Assembly: GCA_019352875.1 (NCBI GenBank)
Contig: JAAAFW010000015.1
Span: forward strand, 1,094,056 to 1,158,055
Reading direction: 5' to 3'
Length of the DNA stretch: 64,000 bases
Origin: Pedobacter cryoconitis
Lineage (GTDB): Bacteria > Bacteroidota > Bacteroidia > Sphingobacteriales > Sphingobacteriaceae
Under the pieces are notes generated by a model. It did no database searches. It worked only from the letters and a program-made list of their open reading frames with translations, and was not told the origin of the DNA. This document shows positions 1-10,600 of this stretch, in pieces. The first letter of the stretch is position 1; every line of letters begins with the position of its first letter. The translations under genes and the position numbers were made by a program.

Positions 1-1884
1 TTTGCCTTTACTTATAATCGGGTTACCATTATATTTTTTCCAGGGGCCGGTAGGAGAGGTTGAAGTAGCATAGCCTACAGCATAATCCGTATTACGAAAA
101 TCGTTGGCCGAATAAATCAAGTAATAATATTCACCTCTTTTAATTACTGTAGGGCCTTCAGCGACAGGCCAGTCTACGTGTTTTGTATTCTCCCATTGTT
201 CGGTAGCGGAAATACATTCTTTAGTTGTGCTGCTGATGACGTCTTTCAGCTCAGAATCCATCTGTGAAACGAAGATCCTGTTACCATTTTGAAGCTTTAC
301 ATGGTAGATGTAGGGCTTTCCATCTGTGTCAAAGAAAATATAGGGATCAATTTGTTTACCGACGCCGGATAAAGGTTTAAATGTATCCTGAACAAATGGT
401 CCGAGCGGACTATTGCTTTTTGCAATTGCAATCTGTTCATCAGCAGTATAGGCCATATAATAACTATTCTTGTACTTAAATACCTGAGGTGCCCAGAAAC
501 CTTTTGTTCCGAAAGAGCTTCCTTTGACTAAAGCATAACCATCCGTTTTTCCTACAGGGGCCGTCCAGGATTTCAGATCTGAAGATTGGTAAACAAGAAA
601 GCCACGATCTCCACTGGTGCCATATAAATAATATACGCCTTTTTCATAAAATATAGTAGGGTCGGCCTCATATATTGCCTTCGCCTGCGTTTGCTGCTGC
701 GGAGCTGGGCCTAATTTCCCCTTGATCATCCAAATTTCGGATTTACCTGCATAGGCGTTAGTACTGGTTACTGCGATAACCGTATTGTCGTCCAGAATAC
801 ATAAACTGTTCCATAGGCAAGACTTATCTTCTGGAATAATGAAGGGCGTCGATTTGTGACTGAAGTTTTTCGCCGAACTATTGCCGACCAGAACTTTCAT
901 ATCTGCAAATTCCATCTTGTTAATTCGTCCCTCAGTTCCCTGATAGGACAGGATGGTTTCACCAGTTTTAAGTTGTCTCAGGTAAGGTGCTCCTGCATAA
1001 ATCTCGCTGCCAATCTTCTCAGATAAAGCATAATCCCTGTTTTTATCATCGCTGCCAACCGTTTTTTTCCAGTTTTCTGCAATTGAATTTCTGATCGTAT
1101 ACGGTTTGAAATTACCACTTCCATTATCTTCTATAGCAAAAACAAGATCTTTGTTATTGTTTAGTAGCAGAGGAACTGGCATACCGTCTCTGCTACCTGG
1201 TCTGAAACTTACAATTTCTGGAGATTTAGTCCAGTTCAGACCATTGTCTGTGGACCTTAGCAAAGAGATGTTTTGTTCGGCAGACTGCAGGTAGTTTGCT
1301 TCATTAGCAAAAAACAACTGGATTTCTCCAGAAGGTAACTGCACTGCAGAGGGCTCCCAACAACCGTTTTCAAACTGATAACCGGCTTCATACAGCAAAC
1401 GCTCATCTTTCCAGGTGCTTCCACCATCTGTACTTCTTTTTGTCTGAATATTGAATTTCCTGGTCGGATCTGTCAGGTAAGGACGACCATTGTAGCAAAC
1501 CAGAAGCGTGTGGTCACTTAATTCCAGAATATCTGGAACAGCCCTGTTTGTGCCGTCAGATTTAGGTGCTATTGTAACAGGGGCCAACCAGGTTGTACCC
1601 CGGTCGGTACTTTTAACAGCAACAATGTTTCCATCTGTTTCATAGACAGATATCAATGATTTGTCGGAGAGCTGAATCATGCGTGCATAACCAGCAGATT
1701 TTGTTTCTGCTGAGGAGGCTGATACCCGTTTTAAGGTATTGTAATCCCATATAATACCATTTGCAGGTACCGTTTCGTCTTCTGCTTTTAAAAGATCTTT
1801 TCCGCAACCGGAAATACTAATGAGCAGTCCGAAAATGATCAGACTGCCTTTTTTAAGGAATAGATTGGCTATAGGTAACTTCAT
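1..1884 (-). CDS. Lipoprotein fusing a BNR propeller (sialidase/GH93-like) to GH43; 3' end cut by window
   Basis: The open frame starts at ATG 1884 and runs off the left edge, giving 628 residues without a stop. A lipoprotein signal ends at Cys27. Residues about 40-380 form a BNR-type propeller with Asp boxes at 92-99, 151-158 and 211-218. Residues from about 400 form a GH43 propeller with the three expected acids: Asp408 (ADPTIF), Asp513 (IDPYIF) and Glu576 (AEGPT). The BNR half could be a GH33-like sialidase, but Glu177 (WEP) and Glu252 plus the GH43 neighbours suggest a GH93-like exo-arabinanase; that is inference. Its ATG overlaps the stop of the upstream GH43 gene by 4 bp, so it is the promoter-distal gene of the susCD operon. 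It probably acts on glycan at the cell surface or in the periplasm. Confidence 0.85.
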   Translation of the reverse strand, partial: MKLPIANLFLKKGSLIIFGLLISISGCGKDLLKAEDETVPANGIIWDYNTLKRVSASSAETKSAGYARMIQLSDKSLISVYETDGNIVAVKSTDRGTTWLAPVTIAPKSDGTNRAVPDILELSDHTLLVCYNGRPYLTDPTRKFNIQTKRSTDGGSTWKDERLLYEAGYQFENGCWEPSAVQLPSGEIQLFFANEANYLQSAEQNISLLRSTDNGLNWTKSPEIVSFRPGSRDGMPVPLLLNNNKDLVFAIEDNGSGNFKPYTIRNSIAENWKKTVGSDDKNRDYALSEKIGSEIYAGAPYLRQLKTGETILSYQGTEGRINKMEFADMKVLVGNSSAKNFSHKSTPFIIPEDKSCLWNSLCILDDNTVIAVTSTNAYAGKSEIWMIKGKLGPAPQQQTQAKAIYEADPTIFYEKGVYYLYGTSGDRGFLVYQSSDLKSWTAPVGKTDGYALVKGSSFGTKGFWAPQVFKYKNSYYMAYTADEQIAIAKSNSPLGPFVQDTFKPLSGVGKQIDPYIFFDTDGKPYIYHVKLQNGNRIFVSQMDSELKDVISSTTKECISATEQWENTKHVDWPVAEGPTVIKRGEYYYLIYSANDFRNTDYAVGYATSTSPTGPWKKYNGNPIISKGK

Positions 1885-2900
1885 TTTTCGGAAGGTTTAG
1901 TAAGCGGCACATTAATTTTAACAGGTTCTCCAAAATGAGGTGTTCCATCTGCGTTCCATGTGAATTCTTGCATTCTTGGGCTACGTTCATTACTGCATTT
2001 TAATCCCGGTTTTGCATTCGCATGGTAGACGATCCAGTCTTGTTTTCCATCCGGGGATTTAAAAAAGCCATTGTGTCCCGGCCCGTAGGCATTATTTTCT
2101 GCTTTTTTAGTGAATATGGGGGCCGGCGACTTTGTCCAGCTTGCAGGATCCATGGGATCAGAATTGTTTTTAAGACTGAGCATTCCAAGAGAGTAGTCAT
2201 CTGTCCAGCATCCGCTTGCTGAAAAAATGAGAAACACTTTACCATTTTCATTTTTAAGTATTTCGGGTCCCTCGTTTACATGTGGGGTACCGATGGTTTC
2301 CCAGTCATAGGTAGGCGTAGAAATCTCCGCTCTGGCCGTTTTTAAAGTGCATTGGTCGCCATTAAGTTCCGCGATAAACAAGCGCTGGGTCTTGTCTAAT
2401 TCAGAAATATGACCGCTCCAGATGAGGTAGTTTCTGCTATTAATGGTGGCTACTGTTGCATCTATGGCGAAGAAATCGGCCTGTTTATCCTTAATTTGTC
2501 CTTTCCAGATCCATTTTCCTTGTGTAGGATCCATACTGCTGTTTTCCATTACATATAATCGCTGTGTGGAATGATCGGGAGTACTGCCCGCAGTATAATA
2601 TAAATACCATTTATTGCCAAGGAAATGAAGTTCAGGGGCCCAGATGTTTTTGGATCCGGGGCCACTTTCCGGGGCATGGTAAATTACTTTCTTTTCAGTT
2701 TTCCGGAGTTGGGATAAGTCTTTCGTTTTATAAATGGATAGTTTATTACCTTCTGTATTCATATAGTAATAAAAACCATCTTTTTGACTAACCCATGGAT
2801 CGGGGCCGCTGTCAAGAAGCGGATTGGTAAATGTCTGTCCCATGCTACAGGTCGCGAAAACCTGTAGCAAGAGTGTAATAAATATGTTTTTAATTTGCAT
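1881..2900 (-). CDS. Exported glycoside hydrolase family 43 enzyme
   Basis: 339 residues with a cleavable signal peptide of about 21 residues ending SMG-Q. The mature protein starts straight into a GH43 five-bladed propeller: general base Asp34 in the PDPW motif, pKa-modulating Asp147 in IDATV, and general acid Glu210 in NEGPEI. Family members are inverting arabinofuranosidases, arabinanases or xylosidases; the exact specificity cannot be read from sequence. It lies 6 bp after susD and overlaps the next GH43 gene by 4 bp, so it is co-transcribed. It probably trims oligosaccharides imported by the SusCD pair in the periplasm. Confidence 0.88.
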   Translation of the reverse strand: MQIKNIFITLLLQVFATCSMGQTFTNPLLDSGPDPWVSQKDGFYYYMNTEGNKLSIYKTKDLSQLRKTEKKVIYHAPESGPGSKNIWAPELHFLGNKWYLYYTAGSTPDHSTQRLYVMENSSMDPTQGKWIWKGQIKDKQADFFAIDATVATINSRNYLIWSGHISELDKTQRLFIAELNGDQCTLKTARAEISTPTYDWETIGTPHVNEGPEILKNENGKVFLIFSASGCWTDDYSLGMLSLKNNSDPMDPASWTKSPAPIFTKKAENNAYGPGHNGFFKSPDGKQDWIVYHANAKPGLKCSNERSPRMQEFTWNADGTPHFGEPVKINVPLTKPSEK

Positions 2901-2906
2901 CCGGGA

Positions 2907-4436
2907 TTAGTAATTAGGGTTCTGTTTGAGATTCGGGTTATTATCTACTTCTACCTGTGGCAGTGGAAGCCTGATCGTTTTGCCAACGACAAATTTTTTG
3001 AAATCGGGGTCTCTAAGCGAGACTTTATCTACTCCAGCCTGTGTATCCAGGTCACCCCATCTTTTTAAATCTGCCCACCTGACACTTTCACCACAGAGTT
3101 CCAGTGCTCTTTCCATTTTCAGACGCTCTCTGAAAAGTTCTTTGTTTGTGCCTATAGACGGATAACCAAGCTGCATTGTTTTCATGCCGGCGCGTTGTCT
3201 CACAAGATTTACATATTGGTAGGCATCTGCAGTCTGACCCAATTCATTTAATGCTTCCGCATACATTAGCAGTACATCAGCATAGCGGATAATTCTGTTG
3301 TTGACCTGGTTAAAATAATCTTCATTGTTACGGTAATAATCACGCGAATATTTTTTAAACCAAGCCTCATCAGCGCCCCATTCCCAGCTTTTTCCATAGA
3401 TTTTATCTCCGAAATCAGCTTCCAGACCTGGATAGAAAAGTGTATACCGCAAACGTGGATCTATTTTTCCATCCGTAGTTTTTTCCTTTTTGAATTCTGC
3501 TATCATCCACGTTCTGGCCTGACCATCCGACCATCCTATACTTCTTGGAGCAAAAAACTGACTTCTGTTTGTGCCCATATTTGAGTTAGGACCATCGCCT
3601 TCAGCTGTTTTATTAGCATCAGAGAATTGAATTTCAAAAACAGACTCTCTGTTGTTTTCCTTGTCAGCCCGAAAATTGTCTTTGTAATCTACCAATTCAT
3701 AATAACCTTTTCCAGCACCGGTAACCAAATAATCAAAAGCCAATTTGGCCTCATTCCATTTACGTTGCTGCATAAAGGCCTTTCCTAAAAGTGCTTGTGC
3801 GGCGCCTTTTGTCGGTCGTCCCACTTCTGATGAAGTCCATTGCTCAGGCAGGTCAGCACTAGCTTCAGTGAGATCTTTTTCCACCTGCGCCCATACCTGT
3901 TCTACGGTAGAAGGGGCTGGCTGGTCGGTCGGGCCCTGGAGGGTGGTAATCACCGGAAAGTTTTCCCATAATATTGCTGCGTAATAGTAATGGAAAGCCC
4001 TGAGGAATTTTGCCTGTGCAATTAATTGTGCTTTCTTCTTTGCGTCTGCAATGGGGATATCGGGCACGTAGGTTAATACCTGGTTACATCTGAATATAGC
4101 TTTATATGTATCTCTGTAGGTGTTCACATTGCCCTCCCAGAAGTTATAATTAATGTATTGGAAACGCGTCCAGTCACCAAGTTCAGTCCATGGACTGTTG
4201 CTGAAGCCTTCATCGGAAGTGAGATCCAATCTGAAGTAAATCCAGCGGTTCCATAAACCGGTCTGATAAAACATAGCGTATATCGCATTTACGCCTTTTT
4301 GCGCATCAGATTCAGTTTTCCAGAATTGGTCTACTGTAAGCGTATTTGGGTTGTCCTGATCCAGCAGATCCTTTTTGCAGGAAACTACCGTGATGAGTGT
4401 GACGAACAATATGATTTTTGTGATTATCTTTTTCAT
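2907..4436 (-). CDS. susD: SusD/RagB-family outer-membrane glycan-binding lipoprotein
   Basis: 509 residues, lipoprotein signal with lipobox VVSC and lipidated Cys20. The body has the typical SusD features: an N-terminal helical part (YAMFYQTGLWNRW), TPR-like helices (AKFLRAFHYYYAAILWENFP) and the C-terminal block ending with the conserved LKQNPNY-type tail. SusD proteins cap the SusC barrel and bind the oligosaccharide at the surface. The gene follows susC by 23 bp and precedes two GH43 genes, so the ligand is probably an arabinose- or xylose-containing glycan. The symbol names the family only. Confidence 0.95.
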   Translation of the reverse strand: MKKIITKIILFVTLITVVSCKKDLLDQDNPNTLTVDQFWKTESDAQKGVNAIYAMFYQTGLWNRWIYFRLDLTSDEGFSNSPWTELGDWTRFQYINYNFWEGNVNTYRDTYKAIFRCNQVLTYVPDIPIADAKKKAQLIAQAKFLRAFHYYYAAILWENFPVITTLQGPTDQPAPSTVEQVWAQVEKDLTEASADLPEQWTSSEVGRPTKGAAQALLGKAFMQQRKWNEAKLAFDYLVTGAGKGYYELVDYKDNFRADKENNRESVFEIQFSDANKTAEGDGPNSNMGTNRSQFFAPRSIGWSDGQARTWMIAEFKKEKTTDGKIDPRLRYTLFYPGLEADFGDKIYGKSWEWGADEAWFKKYSRDYYRNNEDYFNQVNNRIIRYADVLLMYAEALNELGQTADAYQYVNLVRQRAGMKTMQLGYPSIGTNKELFRERLKMERALELCGESVRWADLKRWGDLDTQAGVDKVSLRDPDFKKFVVGKTIRLPLPQVEVDNNPNLKQNPNY

Positions 4437-4459
4437 TAGTATATTTTTAAATATTATCG

Positions 4460-7400
4460 TTAAAAACCGAATTGTATACCTAATGACACAGATTTTAAAT
4501 TCGGGAATGCACCGTTGTCATATCCTTTTTCGAAAATGCTCTTATTACTAAACTCAGGATCAAGCCCTGTATATTTAGTAATAGTAAGCAGGTTCTGGGC
4601 GGAGAGGGTTACTTCAGCACTGTTAAATCCAATTCTTGAAATCAGTTGTTTAGGCAAGCTGTAAGAGAGGCCGATATATTTTAATCTGGCGAAACTGCCG
4701 TTTTCCAGCCATCTGTCCGTGTCTCCGCGGGCATTGGTCGTACTGCCGTAAAAGGCACGTGGTACATCGGTATTCCTATTCTCAGGAGTCCATGGTTGTA
4801 CGCCAGCCCTGTAATTAGAGTTGTCAGAAAAATTGTCTAATACACTTCTGGGACCATTAAATACTTTTGCGCCAAAGGAGCCAAACCAGTTCATGGTTAA
4901 TTCAAATCCTTTATAAGAAGCACCAAGATTTAAACCCGCTTCATATTTTGCCCAGGGGCTGCCCGCAATCACTTTATCGGCATTGGTAATCGTACCATCG
5001 CCGTTAATGTCCTGATAGTGTATATCACCTGGCATTGCACCTGGTTGAATCACCTTGCCGGCTGCATTTTTGTAATTGGCTACTTCCTCGGCGCTTTGAA
5101 ACAGTCCATCCGTTTTTAGCACATACCACATGCCGATAGGCTCGCCAACCTGCGTTACAGTATTGCCTACGAATGTTCTGTTTTTACCATATCCAAGCTC
5201 AAGTACCTTGTTATTTAGTGTAGTGAAGTTTGCCGTAATATTGTATTTGAACGGAGTAGAATTTTCTGCATAAGTTGCTGTTAATTCAAACCCTCTGTTT
5301 CCTAATGTTGCTCCGTTTACGAAAGGATTGCCGCCGTCATTTCCTGTAGATAGCAGTAAGGGATACTCAATTAAAACGTCTTTGGTTTTTGAGATAAAAT
5401 ACTCCGCGGTAAATGTAAGTTTATTCTTCAGGAAGGCAGCGTCCAAACCGTAGTTCTGCTGTGTAACCTGTTCCCATTTAAGATCGCGGTTAGCTAGTTT
5501 TACCTGAGTTGCACCTGGTTGTATAGCCTGACCTGTTCCCAAAGGAATAGTAGAGAAAGTATTGATAAAAGCCAGATAATCATATGGACCGATATTACTG
5601 CTTCCAAGTGTACCGTAGTTCGCTCTCAGTTTCAGGTCATCTATCCAGGGAACTTTAAAAAAGTCTTCTTTACTGATACGCCAAGCTGCAGAAACAGAAG
5701 GGAAGCTCCCGAATTTATAATCTGGTCCGAATCTAGAGACGCCATCGGTTCTTAAGACCCCGTTAACCAGATACCGGTCATCGTAATTATATTCTACCCG
5801 TCCGAAATAGGAGATGAGATCTGTGCGCGTTCTATAGCCCCCGGTTATTGCTTCATTTCCCTGATCCAGTACATCATAGTAGCCGCCCGACGGGTTTGGT
5901 AAAAGATTACGCTTGGTGCCGCTGATCCGTGCATATTTATCTTTCTGATAGGATTGACCGGCGAGTACATTCAGATTGTGTTTACCAAATTTTTCATTAA
6001 AATTTAGTGTGTTTTCAATGATGATGGTAGAAGATTCCGCTCTGAATTCATTGAGGATTGCCGGATCATACGCTTGATTTAAAGTCCAGAAACCTTCCTT
6101 TTTAAGATAGGTATAATGATCTCTGCTGGTTTCGTAACCAAAACTAACCCTGTATTTTAAGGATTTAAGTATTTGAAGTTCTGAAAAAAGATTACCTCGG
6201 ATTCTCAGGTTCTCATTAGTGCGGTCTTCCAGTGAAGCGATAGCTAAAGGGTTTGTACCGAATGTGCGGGCAGTTTTTTCATTACCATAACCGAAACCAC
6301 CTGGATTAGCGGCATCATATACAGGAATGGTTGGTAGCATTCTGACGACATCCAGGACTGGATTTCCAGACATCTCATCCGCTTTGGAATTACTAATAGC
6401 CAGGTTTTCTCCGATGGTAAAGATTCCCTTTTTTGCTTTTGTATTTACCCTGAAATTGAATCTGTCAAATCCTGTACTGATAACAGCACCCTTATTTTTA
6501 AAATAGCCGCTGGATACATAGTAGGAACCATCTTTACTACCACCCGCGAAACTCATGTTATAATCGTTCACGATACCGTTACGATAAGCAACATCCTGCC
6601 AGTCTGTATCATTGCTCATATTTAAATCCTGCCTGGTAATGTTGGCATTGTCATAGGCCATATAGTTGATTCTGGCAAATTCATCTGTCTTAGCCAGATT
6701 GTATCTCGGCATGGTCTGAACGGTGTTTTTAGCTGTCACAGAGATATTCATTGGACCCTCAGATCCTTTTTTTGTGGTGATAATGATTACTCCATTCGCC
6801 GCTCTCGACCCATAAATAGCTGCAGCAGATGCATCTTTTAAGATTTGAATACTTTCAATGTCCGCAGGGTTAAAATCACGGTTGGCGGTTGTAACCAATC
6901 CATCAATCACATACAGTGGATTAGTGCCGGAAAAGTTTTTGAGACCACGGATTTGAATTTGTGCTTCCGATCCCGGTTGCCCGCCTCCACGCACTTTAAT
7001 TCCTGTGGCCAATCCCTGCAAAGACTCGGCAACAGTAGTTGCTTGCCTTTTTTGTACCTCGCTGGCTTTCACTACAGAAATCGCTCCGGTAAGGTCAGCC
7101 TTTCGCTGGGTACCATAACCGACTACAACCACCTCATTCAGATCGGATGATTCGTCTTTCAGGGAAACACTGATTGCAGATCTCCCGCTGACGGCTATCT
7201 CCTGTGCAGTGTAGCCGATATATGAAAATATCAGAATGTCTGTCGCTGAGTTTGGCACGTTAATACTATATTTTCCATTATTGTCTGTCACCGTAGAAAT
7301 CTTAGTGCCTTTGATTTGTACGCCGACGCCCGGGAGCGGGCTGCCTTTATCTGTTATTAGACCAGACACCGTTGTCTGCGCAGAAGCAGTGGTGGCGATG

Positions 7401-7468
7401 GAAAATAAAAGCGCAAAAAAAATGAAACAGGGCATGACACCCCGGATCCTGAGTAGTTGTTTTTTCAT
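4460..7468 (-). CDS. susC: SusC/RagA-family TonB-dependent outer-membrane receptor
   Basis: 1002 residues: signal peptide to about residue 30, a carboxypeptidase-regulatory-like domain (about 32-110, VSGLITDKGSPLPGV), the VVVGYGTQ plug start at about 115, a plug to about 235, then a 22-strand barrel ending with the aromatic FGIQFGF-type C-terminus. There is no STN domain, so signalling through FecR is not expected; control is more likely by the divergent hybrid two-component gene. It imports oligosaccharides using TonB energy together with SusD. It is the first gene of the leftward operon susC-susD-GH43-BNR/GH43. Confidence 0.96.
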   Translation of the reverse strand: MKKQLLRIRGVMPCFIFFALLFSIATTASAQTTVSGLITDKGSPLPGVGVQIKGTKISTVTDNNGKYSINVPNSATDILIFSYIGYTAQEIAVSGRSAISVSLKDESSDLNEVVVVGYGTQRKADLTGAISVVKASEVQKRQATTVAESLQGLATGIKVRGGGQPGSEAQIQIRGLKNFSGTNPLYVIDGLVTTANRDFNPADIESIQILKDASAAAIYGSRAANGVIIITTKKGSEGPMNISVTAKNTVQTMPRYNLAKTDEFARINYMAYDNANITRQDLNMSNDTDWQDVAYRNGIVNDYNMSFAGGSKDGSYYVSSGYFKNKGAVISTGFDRFNFRVNTKAKKGIFTIGENLAISNSKADEMSGNPVLDVVRMLPTIPVYDAANPGGFGYGNEKTARTFGTNPLAIASLEDRTNENLRIRGNLFSELQILKSLKYRVSFGYETSRDHYTYLKKEGFWTLNQAYDPAILNEFRAESSTIIIENTLNFNEKFGKHNLNVLAGQSYQKDKYARISGTKRNLLPNPSGGYYDVLDQGNEAITGGYRTRTDLISYFGRVEYNYDDRYLVNGVLRTDGVSRFGPDYKFGSFPSVSAAWRISKEDFFKVPWIDDLKLRANYGTLGSSNIGPYDYLAFINTFSTIPLGTGQAIQPGATQVKLANRDLKWEQVTQQNYGLDAAFLKNKLTFTAEYFISKTKDVLIEYPLLLSTGNDGGNPFVNGATLGNRGFELTATYAENSTPFKYNITANFTTLNNKVLELGYGKNRTFVGNTVTQVGEPIGMWYVLKTDGLFQSAEEVANYKNAAGKVIQPGAMPGDIHYQDINGDGTITNADKVIAGSPWAKYEAGLNLGASYKGFELTMNWFGSFGAKVFNGPRSVLDNFSDNSNYRAGVQPWTPENRNTDVPRAFYGSTTNARGDTDRWLENGSFARLKYIGLSYSLPKQLISRIGFNSAEVTLSAQNLLTITKYTGLDPEFSNKSIFEKGYDNGAFPNLKSVSLGIQFGF

Positions 7469-7672
7469 ACTTATTTGAATTTATATTTGGTTGGTTTGGG
7501 TACAGTTTGGTCGCTGTAACTGGAAAACTAAATACCGGATTAAAATTTGACTAATCAGTTCAAAATTTGTTCAAATCGTCTCATTCTCATCAATCGGCCA
7601 ATGAAAAGGGGTAATAAGATTCTTTTATGCCTATTTTCAGTTTATATTTAAACCAACCAATATATAATCTAA
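7469..7672. promoter_or_regulatory. Divergent promoter region with mirrored AAACCAACCAA motif
   Basis: 204 bp lie between the start of susC (leftward) and the hybrid two-component gene (rightward). An 11-bp motif, AAACCAACCAA, occurs on the minus strand at 7487-7497 and on the plus strand at 7650-7660. Each copy is followed by an AT-rich TATA stretch, about 10-20 bp before its own gene. The motif could be a pair of regulator-binding sites or a shared 5' leader element. No clear -33/-7 pair was identified for either gene. Confidence 0.5.
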
Positions 7673-10600
7673 TTGAAGAGGCTATTATTTCTACTGACCA
7701 TACTTTTAGGTATGGCTGAATTTTCTTACGGGCAATCTTATCAGTTCAGGCATTACCAGGTAGAGCAAGGTTTGTCCTATAATTCGGTGATCTCAAGTCT
7801 GCAGGACAAAAAGGGCTTTTTATGGTTTGGTACAAAAGATGGACTAAACAGATTTGATGGATACAGTTTCAAAATTTTCAGAAATGACCCCGATCAGCCG
7901 GGAAGTATCGGGAGTAATTTTATACACAGTCTTTTTGAGGACCACAACCAGAACTTGTGGGTAGGCACAATGCGTGGATTATTTAAGTATAATCCGCTCA
8001 CTGAAACATTTACGCTAATCCCTTATACAAAAGGCAAGGATATCCGTGATTTGAAGGGCGACAATAAGGGTAATATCTGGTATATCGCTGGAAGTATATT
8101 ATGCAGCTACAGCGTCAAAACAGGAAAAACCGGTTCTTATGATGGCATGATTCATCAAAGTGTTACTTCAATTCTGATTACCGCTAAAGATGAGGTTTGG
8201 GTGGGTACCAACGACGGTTTTATTCAGCGCTTTGATCAGCATAGGGGTGTTTTTGAGAACTATAGTGTTTTTGCTCATTCTGTTCCCGCTATATCTAACT
8301 GGATAGAGAAAATATATGATACCGGAAGAGGTGTTTTTTTAATTGGCACCTCTAATCAGGGAATAAAGTCTTTCGATATCAATACACGCACCTATAAGGA
8401 TGTTTTAACCAGCAACAGCGACCATACCGAAATCTATGCAAGGGATTTTGCAGAAATAGGTAATAATGAATACTGGATTGCCACGGAGTCCGGGTTATTT
8501 ATTTATAACATTGAAACAGGCAACGTCCAGAATATTCGGAACAAAAGTAATGATCCATATTCTATTTCAGATAATTCGATATATACCCTGACTAAGGATA
8601 AAGAAGGAGGAGTATGGGCTGGAACATACTTTGGTGGCATCAATTATTACCCAAAACAGTTTACTCATTTTAATAAATACTTTCCTCAGGGGGGAAACAG
8701 TTTGAGCGGGTACGCAGTCAGGGAAATCCGTAGCGACAAAAATGGCAATCTTTGGATTGGGACGGAAGATGCGGGGTTGAACTTTCTAAATACAAAAACG
8801 GGGCTTTTTAAAAATTTCCTGCCACAAGGAACAAAGTCGAGCGTCTCCAATTCAAATATCCACGGACTGCTTGTGGTAAATGACGAGTTATGGATCGGCA
8901 CTTTCGAGCACGGACTTGATGTGATGGATATTAACACTTATAAAGTGATCAGGCATTACCGTGCCGGTGCGAGCCCAAATGCACTGAAGAGTAATTTTAT
9001 TGAAAGCCTGCTTAGAACAAGCAGTGGCGATATCCTGGTTGGGACCTCTTCGGGCTTATATCGTTATAACAAAATAACAGACGATTTTACGCTTCTTAAC
9101 GAAGTGCCGGGAAATAGGCATTACTCGTCATTACTGGAAGATAACCGGGGTAATATCTGGGCGGGTACACTAAGAGATGGGTTGTACTATTTTAATCTGA
9201 AGAGCAATGCATCAGGGTATTTCAGAAATGATCCAAATGATAAAAAGAGTTTGATCAGTAACGATATCAATGGTGTTTTCCAGGACAGTAAAGGAAATAT
9301 CTGGGTAACTACTGAAAGTGGCCTTTGTCTGTTAAATGATAAAGAACAAAATTTTAAACGGTTTACCAGTAAAAATAATTTTCCAACCAGTGTATTTTAC
9401 GAGATTCTGGAAGATAAGAAAGGAAGCCTATGGATTAGCACTTCCGGCGGTTTAGTTTGTTTCAATCCTGCAAATAATACCTTTAAAACCTATTCAAAAT
9501 CTAACGGACTGCTTGGGGATCAGTTTAACTATAAGTCGGCATTTATGACTGCTAACGGGGAAATGTTTTTTGGCAATGTGAAGGGATTGATTAGTTTTCG
9601 GCCCTCAGAGTTCACTGTAAATCAGTTTGTTTCTCCGGTCTATATTACAGGTTTCCAGATTTATAATGAAGAAATACAAATTGGTCAGAAGGGATCTCCG
9701 CTTACCCGGTCAATTAATTATACCAAATCTCTGACATTGAATCATGATCAGTCTACTTTTAGTATTGATTTCGCTGCTTTAGGCTACACCGCGCCTCAGA
9801 GAACAGAATACAAATACATGATGGATGGTTTAGATAATCACTGGACCCATCTTCAGAAAAACAGGAAAGTATATTTTACGAACCTTCAACCTGGAACTTA
9901 TGTTTTTAGGGTTAAAGCCGCAAACAGTAGTGGCAACTGGAATGATCAGGAAACCAGTATTCAAATTGTGATCAATCCTCCTTTCTGGCTTACAGGTTTT
10001 GCCTTTGCTGCTTATGCATTCATTCTTGCTGCATTAGTCTACTATGCTATCCGCTATTATCACCAACGTGTGCAATTTAAAAATAAACTAAAAACTGATA
10101 TGTGGGAATCTCAAAAGGAAAAAGAGCTTTATCAGGCAAAGATTGAGTTCTTTACTAATGTGACCCACGAAATAAGAACGCCTTTGACTTTAATTAGCGG
10201 ACCGCTGGAGGAGATTATCAGAAAGCCGGAAGATTCAGCTGCCGTTGCTGAGAATCTGGAGGTGATGAAAAAGAATACGAATAGACTGATAGCATTAACC
10301 GATCAGCTGTTGGATTTTAGAAAAGCTGAAGCCAAAGGATTTATTCTCGATTTTGTTTATGTAAATATTAGTCAGGTACTGGAGGAGAATTATCTGAGGT
10401 ATAAATCTGCTATGGCGTTTAACAGATTGGAATTGAGTCTTACCCTGCCAGAATACCCTTTGTATGCATACGCCGATGCTGAGGCGCTAAATAAAATCCT
10501 GAGTAACCTGATTGATAATGGATTGAAGTATGCAGAGACCCATTTTTCAATTCGCCTTTATGCAGACGAAATCAGTTTTATCGTTGAGTTTAGAAATAAT

